In this document: piece by piece, positions 51,301 through 59,240 of the stretch
Layout of the letters: each line of letters opens with the position of its first letter
Numbering within the stretch: the stretch's first letter is position 1
Source of the DNA: CAZKVU01 sp964556475
GTDB lineage: Bacteria; Patescibacteriota; Microgenomatia; UBA1406; HO2-37-13b
Assembly (NCBI GenBank): GCA_964556475.1
Contig: CAZKVU010000005.1
Span: 1 to 64,000, forward strand
DNA: 64,000 bases
Reading direction: 5' to 3'
The notes under the pieces: generated by a model
The model's input: the letters and a program-made list of their open reading frames with translations, nothing else
Databases searched by the model: none
What the model was told of the DNA's origin: nothing
Translations under genes and position numbers: made by a program

Positions 51301-52364
51301 TTAAACAATTGCAGGGTCTAAGGGATTGGGTTATTAAGCTTGATACAGCTTACAGTGGAGATGATCGGTTTAAAGAAGAAATAAATCCAAATTATGCTGA
51401 TCCTCAACTAAAAAGAAAGGCAATTGTTGAATTTGCCATTAAGGAATTAGGAGTGGCCCTTGAAAATACTCGTCAAATTCATGAATTGAGATCCCGTGAT
51501 GGTACTCGATCTAACGATTTAACAATGCAGCCGGATGCAATTCCTGATCATGATGGCAAAGGAACACTGCGTAAACTTGTTTTTGGGGAAGATGCAGCTG
51601 ATAAAACGGCATTACTATCAATGTGGACATCTGACGATCTTGATCATGGAGATGTTGATAAAATTAATCAAAAAAGTTTCTTTTTCGGCTTGGCCAAAGC
51701 ATGGACGACACTTAATGGTGATACTCATATAGACACAGCGGATATTGATAATTATCAAATCTATGAGGATATAGCAGGGGTAGGTGAACTCGTTATTAAA
51801 CGACTCGTGGGCGATCAGGTCGCATGGAATGAGGTTACAGAACAGTTAATGGGCATTGATGAACTTATCGAGGAGGTAGGGCGTACAGGTGAGCTGGAAC
51901 CAGTCTATGAATTGGCAAAGCATATTTTTGAGTTGCGCAAGATTATAGGGGAGGAACCTGCAAAAAAGGCAGTATATATAATGGCAAGTATGGTCGCAAC
52001 ATATATGTGGGAGCACGATTTAGCACGATTCCCGTTCATTACCAATACTCCATGGGGATTCTTCCTACAACAATCTCTAGGTGATAATATCTCTCTATCA
52101 CGACTTCGATTTGGTCGCCATGCTCATTCGATGGATACAGATCAGATCCGCTCATTTTTCCATACGTTGGGATTTGAATTAGGGGTAATTGGTACAGAGG
52201 GAAGATGGTCGTATCAACACGGAAAAGAGTCATTTGATGCAACTAATACTGAATGGTTTTTGTCAGAATTAATGGTCGGTGGAGGTCTTACTATAGCTAC
52301 GATCATCATTTATCTCATGATAAAGAAAGCTATGGAAGAGCAATCCGGAGGAGGTCATCATTAA
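48297..52364 (+). CDS. Giant 1355-residue tail-anchored protein of unknown function
   Basis: The largest gene of the window; no family recognised. No signal peptide. N-terminal globular part (about 30-220), a Gln/Thr/Pro-rich linker (about 225-275), then a long, mostly helical body with many aromatic and charged residues (for example HNQLTPEVIGSMYTNINPV and ATWFWGGQENSHSG). A single hydrophobic helix (GGGLTIATIIIYLMIKKAM, about 1328-1346) near the very end would anchor it by the tail, leaving almost everything cytoplasmic. It ends GGGHH. The next gene is VirB2-like with a signal peptide, and VirB6-like and CHAP genes follow on the other strand. Confidence 0.8.
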   Translation: MTGGPDVAVATAEAVGVIPVETSTGIAEQRPRDLKAEFIAQYVRYDDEGKLILPDATRNRLEEMRVLNVAEADTVLIGKGDDFSKNYVHATTIGLIEAAKAGLLPDITPEARVIFTELSTRAVIPRSGAPYLADIVDVLLEGNPLFSSGDHPLTKFEETYMKLVPQNPIAAKIIWRALTQAHRTNQIVVDKFEEKFPNPTTAIERLKEARQRQQAEAAGQTGTTPSDRTKQDEAPTQRPKTAPRVKTEQEVALEKEYMDLYRTVATQISDYEKRVYSKWEPTLDSQKRIMRDKDGNPLNPAISPDRRRLLDSILSQGKSPEGLSDDDKEFLRSIGIETTSLTRLASLYGSVGSDSSFRIGEYTPIRAMTPDEMKEYIKGLTNDAERSVGTDLAAPFVEITLRFQRDFVEGTPMWKKYLEQVQNPRFPGDPSKKIWVFKEDRNLRKEFQREFVDRPLYSFFERIDKDVTRTYRDIYNPIIHGRYLEHVMGLLRGLQRNLEGKVDIASGIDERFQRIHLGTDPTNKLNVQIGHSLDFMDTMINYGNSLQNYGQIFHDLPIYANDPSSIEKWGGMLASLPASQQAMFLDDPLIEIAQSVYGRHLRSRIALNGDKIPADILGGKYDPELVRSSIPDLVAVRNDLTRIVEIRRPEGGRTIEDWEFARAATFARGIQLLNLRAIEIIGSARIADHYRGIPDLVAKTSQRHKWNQGRGGQHNQLTPEVIGSMYTNINPVRGNWLDKLVSRMTATKHDPVAIKKLAEESLHAFGLQGMDFDLTDQYSTYLELMNIFNLGSLFTRQGWRIQHILGYEDRPGHKGIADEMKSAGLNKGEMMTWDRAQWGQFYDIITSQIGSGATWFWGGQENSHSGLAASMTEQLFHHYGKSQGWSDDEIHHKQHSYWTEGKDTFKVIGVKVQGHQESAAYARREMDLTSIYQQHLHQSRGLLLERMMRRSPGDFLLTAIQMAPQLVEYYKDEATSVWGTPTDEKIINQQRKLINLFGEHGFKQLQGLRDWVIKLDTAYSGDDRFKEEINPNYADPQLKRKAIVEFAIKELGVALENTRQIHELRSRDGTRSNDLTMQPDAIPDHDGKGTLRKLVFGEDAADKTALLSMWTSDDLDHGDVDKINQKSFFFGLAKAWTTLNGDTHIDTADIDNYQIYEDIAGVGELVIKRLVGDQVAWNEVTEQLMGIDELIEEVGRTGELEPVYELAKHIFELRKIIGEEPAKKAVYIMASMVATYMWEHDLARFPFITNTPWGFFLQQSLGDNISLSRLRFGRHAHSMDTDQIRSFFHTLGFELGVIGTEGRWSYQHGKESFDATNTEWFLSELMVGGGLTIATIIIYLMIKKAMEEQSGGGHH

Positions 52365-52399
52365 CATAACACTTGCAGTACATCTTCACCATAGTTACA

Positions 52400-53272
52400 A
52401 TGAAATGTATGCTTCAGAACTTTGTTAAAAAGTGTTTTATTGTATTTATACTTATATTTTATTCTTTTGCGCTTGTAAGTCCTATTGCCTTTGCACAAGA
52501 CGGTGATAACCCACCCGATCCACCACAAGATGAGCCATCGAATCCAGGAAGAGGGCCTGATCGTACAAAGCCGATGGCAACTGAGGGAGATAGAATTATC
52601 GGAAAAATCGGGACTGGGAAACCAAATGAAGGATGTTTGGCTCCTGTTGAGATAAAGAAGGCTGATATTGTGGACAATGTGGATTTCGATATTCCATACG
52701 TACCAGGATGGTTGGAAGGTGCTTTTCTGTCAAGCCTCACAGGATCATTAGGCGATTCGGGAGCCATTTTTAAAGACATTGAAGATAATGTTAATGCTGG
52801 ACATGACCCGAGTGTTTTGTGTTTAGAGTCTGCAACACCTAGTACAACAGACCCCGAAGAGGTTAAAGCAGGAAAATGTACATGTAACCCTAAACAAGGT
52901 TTCACGATTAAAGAAGATTTCTGTTCAAAAGTTGCCACATCTGAACAATCAAGTTGTCAAACATGCGCTCAAAGTAACGAAGGCGTTTGGACAGCCCTCG
53001 GGTGCATAAAGTTTAATTTGGGCATGTTTATTACTGGAACTCTCTTTAGGCTAAGTATAGGTATCGGTGGGATGATTGCCCTCGGATGTATTTTATATGC
53101 AACAGTTTTACTCCAAATATCGCGAGGTGAACCAGACAAAATTCAACATGCACGTGAACTTATTACATCATGTATTATTGGATTACTTTTAATTATCTTT
53201 TCAATATTTATTCTGCGCTTTGTTGGAGTCGATATATTAAAACTGCAAGATTTAGGAGCCCCGCTGAAATAG
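52400..53272 (+). CDS. Exported VirB2-like protein with Cys-rich ectodomain
   Basis: 290 residues from ATG 52400 (TTG 52373 also possible). Signal peptide CFIVFILIFYSFALVSPIAFA with cleavage before QDG. An extracytoplasmic part has Pro/Asp-rich sequence and about eleven Cys (KCTCNPKQGF, SSCQTCAQ). The C-terminal 90 residues have two helices around SRGEPDKIQHARELI, the same pattern as the two VirB2/TrbC-like proteins at 34972-35762. It may be a pilin or channel subunit with an outer domain. Convergent with the VirB6-like gene (13 bp). Confidence 0.7.
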   Translation: MKCMLQNFVKKCFIVFILIFYSFALVSPIAFAQDGDNPPDPPQDEPSNPGRGPDRTKPMATEGDRIIGKIGTGKPNEGCLAPVEIKKADIVDNVDFDIPYVPGWLEGAFLSSLTGSLGDSGAIFKDIEDNVNAGHDPSVLCLESATPSTTDPEEVKAGKCTCNPKQGFTIKEDFCSKVATSEQSSCQTCAQSNEGVWTALGCIKFNLGMFITGTLFRLSIGIGGMIALGCILYATVLLQISRGEPDKIQHARELITSCIIGLLLIIFSIFILRFVGVDILKLQDLGAPLK

Positions 53273-53285
53273 TCAAACGCAACAA

Positions 53286-55019
53286 TTATGGATGTGTTCC
53301 TTGGGTACCCCCAGTACCTGCAGGTGGATCAAGTGGCTTAAAATATTTTTGGAATAGTTGAGCCTGGGTTGGAGGAATCAGCCTTTCAAAGAACTTACCT
53401 TTAGGCTGGATACCCGCCAAATGTGCAATTTGACCAATTGATCCAAAAGATCCTAGACCTTGTTGTACGCCACCAGTAACCGCCGTTACGCCGCTAAAGA
53501 ACATCCCAACTCCGATATCGAGTCCGAGCTCCGGAATACCTAAGAGTCCCTTTAATAATCGAACGAGCTCAGGTATTAATAGAATGAGGCCCAATCCGAT
53601 TATTGCACCAAAATCTGCCGCAGTAAAACCTTGTCTAATAAAAGGCAAATCCAATGGAGGGATCGTTTGAGAATTATTAATTTCAATAATAAGTCTACCT
53701 GTAGCTAATACCACTGCGACTACTGGAAACGTTAATAATTCTCCAAATAATGTTTTTATCCAATAACTAAACGGGTTTTTACCTGGAATAATTTGAAAGA
53801 GTATGATTAAGGGTGCAAAAATAATGAGCAGAACCACTTTAATGTATGCACCAAGTAATAAAAAGAATAGTCTAAAGAGAAAATATAAGAGCGTAATGAG
53901 AATAAGAAATCCCATTATGTAACCTGCGGCCGTAGTTTGCGCTGATAGGATAGCAAAAACTACCGTAACGGCGAGAAAATCTAGAACCTTTGCAACTCCC
54001 CCAAAATTTATTCCGAAATTTCCTCCGAAACCTAGTGCTGATACACCTCCGCTAGCACCAAGGTCCTTAAAAATATCAGTAAATAATGAAAACTTGAAAA
54101 TATTAAATCTTATAAGCAATGCATTAACAGCACCTCCTAATATGCTATTAATACTACCTTGAATAATGGATGGCATAACGTTATAAATCGCCTTACCTGT
54201 AGAAATAGCCGACGAACCACCCTCCATTAAATTAATTGAAGCAAATCCTGAGCCAATATATCTGTTTACCATATCCAGTCTAAAAACCTCAGAAGCCTGT
54301 CCCTCAGGAAAACCAGATGCAACAATATAGACAAAAGCGCCCATGGAAGCATACATTAAATCAATCATTGCCCCAGCAATAGGGAATGATAATGTGATAA
54401 GAATTAGTGTGATAACAATTCTTGGCAATGCATTTTCTATGGTGACAAGTGTTTGCCCACCTATTTGCCATCTGAACATAATCATAAATCCAACAAATAC
54501 CAAGAGCAGAACAATGAGTAAATAGCTAAAGTTTCTAAAAACTTCCCAAATTTTAAGATACCCTCTAATTGAGGCAAGTCCTACACCTTCATAAGCATAG
54601 GTTTGGGGAATAAAGTCATTATTTTGTAATTTATACATTGCGTAAGAAACTCCTGATGCCGGGACTTTTTCAACAGGTGCTGTTAATAATGGCGTTAGAT
54701 ATCCGAGGACACTCATTTGATGATTTTCCTCAGCTGTGCCTTTAGAACATTGTTCGCCGACAAATCCGCATAGCAGAGCTTTATAACGTGCTATTTTTAT
54801 TACTTTCTCCTGTTTGGTAAAGGATGGGTCATTTTGGAATTCCTTAATGAAGTTATCAGAGCTTGTTTTGAGGGAGTAAATTTCAGGTTTGTATTGAGCA
54901 GTGTTTTTAGGCTTAGTAAGATAAAAGTATGCGTTAATGATTGTCACAAGAACGCCGGTTAATACAAAACCAAATAAGAGTACTTTTTGTACCCTCTTAA
55001 GAAGCTTTAGAATCCTCAT
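53286..55019 (-). CDS. VirB6/TrbL-like polytopic membrane protein
   Basis: 577 residues with about nine transmembrane helices. N-terminal anchor (VLLFGFVLTGVLVTIINAYFYL), a soluble stretch with two Cys (about 35-150), then a helix-rich core: FRNFSYLLIVLLLVFVGFMIMFRWQ, PRIVITLILITLSFPIAGAMIDLMY, GYIMGFLILITLLYFLFRLFFLLLGAYIKVVLLIIFAPLIIL. This is the architecture of VirB6/TrbL, the inner-membrane channel component of type IV secretion. No ATPase of such a system (VirB4, VirD4) is in the window. Confidence 0.75.
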   Translation of the reverse strand: MRILKLLKRVQKVLLFGFVLTGVLVTIINAYFYLTKPKNTAQYKPEIYSLKTSSDNFIKEFQNDPSFTKQEKVIKIARYKALLCGFVGEQCSKGTAEENHQMSVLGYLTPLLTAPVEKVPASGVSYAMYKLQNNDFIPQTYAYEGVGLASIRGYLKIWEVFRNFSYLLIVLLLVFVGFMIMFRWQIGGQTLVTIENALPRIVITLILITLSFPIAGAMIDLMYASMGAFVYIVASGFPEGQASEVFRLDMVNRYIGSGFASINLMEGGSSAISTGKAIYNVMPSIIQGSINSILGGAVNALLIRFNIFKFSLFTDIFKDLGASGGVSALGFGGNFGINFGGVAKVLDFLAVTVVFAILSAQTTAAGYIMGFLILITLLYFLFRLFFLLLGAYIKVVLLIIFAPLIILFQIIPGKNPFSYWIKTLFGELLTFPVVAVVLATGRLIIEINNSQTIPPLDLPFIRQGFTAADFGAIIGLGLILLIPELVRLLKGLLGIPELGLDIGVGMFFSGVTAVTGGVQQGLGSFGSIGQIAHLAGIQPKGKFFERLIPPTQAQLFQKYFKPLDPPAGTGGTQGTHP

Positions 55020-55070
55020 TGTAAATTCATTGTAGAAGAATTACGCAGTATATGTCAATCGAGGATTGTT

Positions 55071-55562
55071 TTATGGGTACGTTATGTTTAAAGTAGCTAT
55101 TTGAGCATCAGAAAGACCGATTGACTTCATCCAACTTAATGCATTTTTTTGGGCCGTTGTTGAATTATTTTTACTTGAAACAATAAACGTTATTGTTTCA
55201 TTATTCCCTTCACCTAATACTGCCTTCATTGAGAATGACGCTTCTTCATGAGGAAGTTTATTAAAAAGATATGCATCAGGGCTATTTTCGAGTTGTGATT
55301 TATCAATTTGTTCATCATCGTCAATCCTTTTGCTGTAATCAAGGTCAATCGGTGATTCTGTTGGCGAGGGGTTTTGACTATTATTTTGCTGCAGGATATT
55401 ATCGCTATTTTGAATGAGCGTTTTTGTCGGCGTGCGATTAACATCACTAAGTGACGAATTTATTTTTTTTTCAGTGCGCTTATTAAGGATAAAGAATAAA
55501 GTAAGTATAAATATAAAGAAAATAATAAGAGCAATTCCCGATAAAATGAGTTTGTTTCTCAT
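55071..55562 (-). CDS. Single-pass membrane protein with small soluble domain
   Basis: 163 residues. N-terminal transmembrane helix (LILSGIALIIFFIFILTLFFIL), an Asn/Ser/Thr/Pro linker (about 35-85), and a small C-terminal domain (SFSMKAVLGEGNNETITFIVSSKNNSTTAQKNALSWMKSIGLSDAQIATLNITY). No family recognised. TATAAT (55569-55574) ends 6 nt before the ATG. It lies between the VirB6-like and CHAP genes and is likely part of the same envelope system. Confidence 0.6.
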   Translation of the reverse strand: MRNKLILSGIALIIFFIFILTLFFILNKRTEKKINSSLSDVNRTPTKTLIQNSDNILQQNNSQNPSPTESPIDLDYSKRIDDDEQIDKSQLENSPDAYLFNKLPHEEASFSMKAVLGEGNNETITFIVSSKNNSTTAQKNALSWMKSIGLSDAQIATLNITYP

Positions 55563-55569
55563 AGTTATA

Positions 55570-56811
55570 TTATAGTCTTAGAAAACCACCAAAACTTGAA
55601 TCATTTGTTGTATACATTCTAGCGTTAAGACGAGCACATCCACTGCATCCCCTATTTGCTTCTGCGACAAAGAATTTATTGCCATCGACTACTCGAGTAA
55701 CGTATGCAATATGCCCACAATCTTGATAAGGCTTTCCATCAGGTGCACAATTAACACCGGTATGTGTCCAGACTGCTAAATCATTAACTTGAGGTTTCCC
55801 GCCTGAGGCTGCGCTGAAATAGGTGTATGGCGACCTGTTCGCTGCATACGAAGCTGCATTACCCGTGTGATTTGAATTTAAACCTTGCTGAGCTGCGATT
55901 GCTCCTTTGACAAAACCAACGCATTGTAATCCACCAATAGAATGAAATGCGTTAGCTGAATTCATGATTTTTGTTTGGGCGAGTTCGTCATTTTTAGATC
56001 CAATGGTAAATCCTTTCATACACAATGAGTTTTTTCCATCAACCCTTCCACCCGAACATTGCTGCATAATAAATTCTGCGAGTTTGTTTGCAAAGTTGGC
56101 ATCAGCACTAGATGGCGCTTTTGGTTGGGGGGGTGTAGGGTTTTCTGGTGAAGGACCTCCAGGTGTTACAGTCGGTGGATTGGATGCCTTTTTTGATCTT
56201 TCAGCCGCTCCGTCTTCTCCTTCACATTTGTAGAAATTGCAATAGACGTCGTTAATAATATCAACAGAACCATTCTCTGACGTTGATAAATTAAACAGAT
56301 TAGCCCCTCCTAAAGGGTCGCTATTAGTGCATCGCGTACCTGTATCGATTACAGAACGAGAAAGCAACTCAGGTCCTTCATATAGCTCTAATTCAACAGT
56401 TCCGCAATTAACACTTTGATGTTTAACCGAATGAATGGATTCAGCAGCACTTATTGTTAAGTTACCATGATCAAGTTCGTGATTGAAATTAACTCTTTTA
56501 TTTTGTTCACACTTTGAGTCGTAGCTTTGATTGTAGACTTCATCTGATAAATCGCACCAGTTAATTTTATACTCAAGATTGGTAGTATTTGAGAAATGTT
56601 TAGCAAAAACAGCCACGCTCCATTCCCATTCTTTAGTAGTAGACTTTGGTGCTGAAACTATGCGAAATTGAACATCATAATTTTCACTTGCACTGGCGCT
56701 TCCTGTTATATCTTGAATGTACTGAAATCCAGCATATCCAATGGTCACAACAAAAATCGCCAAAAAAGGTATGAGATTTTTGAAAATATTTTTATTGCTT
56801 AGATTGTCCAT
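55570..56811 (-). CDS. Membrane-anchored CHAP-domain peptidoglycan hydrolase
   Basis: 413 residues. N-terminal transmembrane helix (LIPFLAIFVVTIGYAGFQYI), an extracytoplasmic beta-rich domain (about 40-200) with several Cys, a Pro-rich linker (about 210-235), and a C-terminal CHAP domain: IGGLQCVGFVKGAIAAQ (catalytic Cys), NDLAVWTH, DCGHIAYVTRVV (catalytic His) and KFFVAEAN. CHAP enzymes cut peptide stems of peptidoglycan. In secretion loci such an enzyme opens the wall for the machine (VirB1-like role). Confidence 0.88.
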   Translation of the reverse strand: MDNLSNKNIFKNLIPFLAIFVVTIGYAGFQYIQDITGSASASENYDVQFRIVSAPKSTTKEWEWSVAVFAKHFSNTTNLEYKINWCDLSDEVYNQSYDSKCEQNKRVNFNHELDHGNLTISAAESIHSVKHQSVNCGTVELELYEGPELLSRSVIDTGTRCTNSDPLGGANLFNLSTSENGSVDIINDVYCNFYKCEGEDGAAERSKKASNPPTVTPGGPSPENPTPPQPKAPSSADANFANKLAEFIMQQCSGGRVDGKNSLCMKGFTIGSKNDELAQTKIMNSANAFHSIGGLQCVGFVKGAIAAQQGLNSNHTGNAASYAANRSPYTYFSAASGGKPQVNDLAVWTHTGVNCAPDGKPYQDCGHIAYVTRVVDGNKFFVAEANRGCSGCARLNARMYTTNDSSFGGFLRL

Positions 56812-56854
56812 ATAACTGTGCTAGTATCACAATACTTTTATTATGTTACGATAT

Positions 56855-57592
56855 TTATGATTTATTTTTCCCAAGTTCTTCTGCGACCATGACGTTCGCG
56901 CGAAGCAGTTCATCGAACGATGTTCCAGCATCAACCCACCAGCCATCCATTACATCACAATACATTGTACCTTCTGCGACGTACTGATTGTTTAAATCAG
57001 TTACTTCAAGTTCACCGCGTGCACTTGGATTAAGATGTCGTATAAAATCAAACGCCCTTGAATCGTACATGTATATACCGGTTTGTGCAAGATCTGACTT
57101 TGGATGTTCTGGCTTTTCTTCTATTGAGAGCACTTTTCCATCCTGTCCCATTTCAATGACACCATACTGTTTTGATTCTGTTGGCATACTTTTTGCAAAG
57201 CAGAAAGCGCCTTTTTCCATTTGCTTAAAACGTTCAACAGCTTCTTTTAATGAGTGACTAAAAATATTGTCTCCTAAAATAACGGTAAATTTATCTCCAC
57301 CGACAAAATCTTCGCCAAGAAGTATCGCCTCTGAGATTCCACCAGGTTTATCTTGAATAGCATATGAAAGTTTGAGCCCAAATTCACCACCTGACTTTAA
57401 CAAACTTATGAAGTGCCCACAGTGGTCTGGTGAACTCGTGATGAGAACATCGGTAATTCCAGCCGTACTCATAGCCTGCAGGGCGTAATAAATCATCGGC
57501 TTATCATATACCGGTAACAAATGTTTATTCGTAACGTAAGTGAGCGGTCTCAGTCTGGTTGCCATGCCTCCTGCTAGAATGATTCCCTTCAT
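56855..57592 (-). CDS. Sugar nucleotidyltransferase (RmlA-like)
   Basis: 245 residues, shorter than RmlA (about 290). KGIILAGGMATRLRPLTYVTNKHLLPVYDKPMIYYAL is the nucleotide-binding start; the usual GGSGTRL is GGMATRL. DNIFSHSL, KSMPTESKQYGVIEM, IEEKPEHPKSDLAQTGIYMYD and DGWWVDAGTSFDELLRAN follow. It makes dTDP-glucose or a similar nucleotide sugar for surface glycans. The missing C-terminal helices are part of the allosteric site in full-length RmlA. Confidence 0.88.
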   Translation of the reverse strand: MKGIILAGGMATRLRPLTYVTNKHLLPVYDKPMIYYALQAMSTAGITDVLITSSPDHCGHFISLLKSGGEFGLKLSYAIQDKPGGISEAILLGEDFVGGDKFTVILGDNIFSHSLKEAVERFKQMEKGAFCFAKSMPTESKQYGVIEMGQDGKVLSIEEKPEHPKSDLAQTGIYMYDSRAFDFIRHLNPSARGELEVTDLNNQYVAEGTMYCDVMDGWWVDAGTSFDELLRANVMVAEELGKNKS

Positions 57593-57604
57593 AATTTAAT
57601 GTAC

Positions 57605-57895
57605 TTAATTGAATAATAATGTTCGGAACACAAAAAATGCCAGTGCTCCAATTATTAAGTATTCTAACACAATTTTGAGGTGCAAAGATTGGTCTCGAGC
57701 GTGGTGAATGAGCGCCCACGAGATATAGTACAGGATAAACAGGCTCGCGATAATAAATTGTTTAGAATGCTGACCTCTGAAAATTGCTAAAAATACAACA
57801 AAGAAAATACCTGACGTAATCAGTAAGAGATATTCAAAGATATGGTGTTTAATATCGTTTTCGGCTTTTGTCATCATGTTTTTTTCACGCATCAT
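57605..57895 (-). CDS. Small membrane protein, three helices
   Basis: 96 residues with three transmembrane segments (FEYLLLITSGIFFVVFLAIF, QFIIASLFILYYISWALIHH, LEYLIIGALAFFVFRTLL). Family not recognised. It is 12 bp upstream of the rmlA-like gene. TATAAA lies 8 nt before the first ATG; the double ATG leaves the exact start open. Function unknown. Confidence 0.6.
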   Translation of the reverse strand: MMREKNMMTKAENDIKHHIFEYLLLITSGIFFVVFLAIFRGQHSKQFIIASLFILYYISWALIHHARDQSLHLKIVLEYLIIGALAFFVFRTLLFN

Positions 57896-57904
57896 AGTAC
57901 AAGT

Positions 57905-58870
57905 TTATAGTATCGAACCAATTTTAATAATATAGACGCCGATAAAAATAGCTACAAGGAAAACAATATGCGCAAGATTTTTACCTGTGACGCGCACAAG
58001 TTTCAATCTTATTGCAATCACAAGATCCATAATAAGCACTGCAAGGAGTAACCCGATGAGAACTGTTGTTGAGTTAAATGTTGCTTTGTTGATGTTGAAT
58101 GACTTGTCAGCTGCTTCAACTGGAGGTACTAATGAACCTTGAACAAATTGAGCAAACGTTGTGGCTGTTGGCTCGGTTGTAGGCTCTGTTGTAGGAATTG
58201 AAGAAGGAACAATTTTTTGTGCAATTTTTTGCACGACTGTTGGTTGGGCATTTTCCTGCTGAACTACTTGAGTGGGTTGAGCTATTTCTTCCGCCTGAGC
58301 AACTGGCACAATCGGGTTGCTCTGCTGTGGTGTTCCGAACATTTGAACAACAAGAGTTGTGTCTTCCCCGAGTAAATTACCGTTTTGAACTGCAAAGCCG
58401 ATTTCAGTATATTCTGAACGAAGTATGTTTGCGCGATGACTCGGAGAGTTCATCCACGCATTCACAACATCATCAGAGAACATGTAGTTATATGCAAGAT
58501 TTTCACCCGCAAACTTATATTTATAGCCCGAATTATTGATAAAATCCCATGGAGATGTTCCATCTGGCGCAAAATGATCCCAATAATTGTTGGTAAACAT
58601 GTGTTGGGCTTTTCCTTGAGCTGCAGAAGTAAGCTGGCCATTGAGTGAAAGTGCACCGAGCCCGGCATTTCTCCGTTCCTCATTTGTTCTATCTAAAAGT
58701 CGCTGAATGGTGATGTCTGTTGCGATTCCAAGTACTGCTGGTCGAGAAAAAGTAAAACTAAATATCGTGAAGAAAACAAGAATACCGGTTAGGACATCAA
58801 GATGTAGCGCACGCGCTCTAAAGTTATTCTTATGTGAGGGAATAAGTAAGTGGTGAAGGGCGTTATACAT
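57905..58870 (-). CDS. CAP/SCP-domain membrane protein
   Basis: 321 residues. A hydrophobic segment (LDVLTGILVFFTIFSFTF, about 25-42), then a CAP domain: RLLDRTNEERRNAGLGALSLNGQLTSAAQ, WDHFAPDGTSPWDFI, GENLAYNY, AWMNSPSHRANIL, EIGFAV. A Gln/Thr/Pro linker and two C-terminal transmembrane helices (TVLIGLLLAVLIMDLVIAI, LAHIVFLVAIFIGVYIIKI) follow, so the CAP domain is held between membrane segments. It differs from the stalked CAP protein at 14458. It overlaps the VanZ gene by 8 bp. Confidence 0.85.
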   Translation of the reverse strand: MYNALHHLLIPSHKNNFRARALHLDVLTGILVFFTIFSFTFSRPAVLGIATDITIQRLLDRTNEERRNAGLGALSLNGQLTSAAQGKAQHMFTNNYWDHFAPDGTSPWDFINNSGYKYKFAGENLAYNYMFSDDVVNAWMNSPSHRANILRSEYTEIGFAVQNGNLLGEDTTLVVQMFGTPQQSNPIVPVAQAEEIAQPTQVVQQENAQPTVVQKIAQKIVPSSIPTTEPTTEPTATTFAQFVQGSLVPPVEAADKSFNINKATFNSTTVLIGLLLAVLIMDLVIAIRLKLVRVTGKNLAHIVFLVAIFIGVYIIKIGSIL

Positions 58871-59240
58871 TTTTTTTTAGCTTAAACTTTTGTAGTATAA
58901 AAAATGATACGCCTAAAATGCCAACGCTGTCAATTAAAACATCCCTCAAAGTACCGGTTCGTGATGGTATGTACGTCTGATGAAATTCGTCGGTGAATGC
59001 ATAAAAAAGTGAGATACAAATAGCATAGACTAGACTTTGTTTAAGAGATAATTTTTCGGAATAAAATGCCCTGAATAAAAGTGTGTTCAAAATTGCATAT
59101 TCAGTTATATGAAGCGTTTTGAAGAATGCAAAGTCAGTCCAATAGCTTTCTGTTAATGTAACGCGTGTCCGGGATGACATGAGAAAAATAATAATCATCC
59201 AGGCAAATGCTGGGAGCCAATAGTAAACAAACTTACGCAT
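58863..59240 (-). CDS. VanZ-like membrane protein
   Basis: 125 residues with four transmembrane helices. VanZ signature: HITEYAILNTLLFRAF, LFYAFTDEFHQTYIPSRTGTLRDVLIDSVGILG. The family is of unknown function; one member gives low teicoplanin resistance. The gene is overlapped at both ends (lamin-tail gene upstream, CAP gene downstream). Confidence 0.85.
   Translation of the reverse strand: MRKFVYYWLPAFAWMIIIFLMSSRTRVTLTESYWTDFAFFKTLHITEYAILNTLLFRAFYSEKLSLKQSLVYAICISLFYAFTDEFHQTYIPSRTGTLRDVLIDSVGILGVSFFILQKFKLKKNV

Noticed and set aside
55964..56233. Plus-strand frame of 89 codons opposite the CHAP gene
   Set aside because: It is the shadow of a Pro-rich linker; the minus-strand CHAP gene explains the region.
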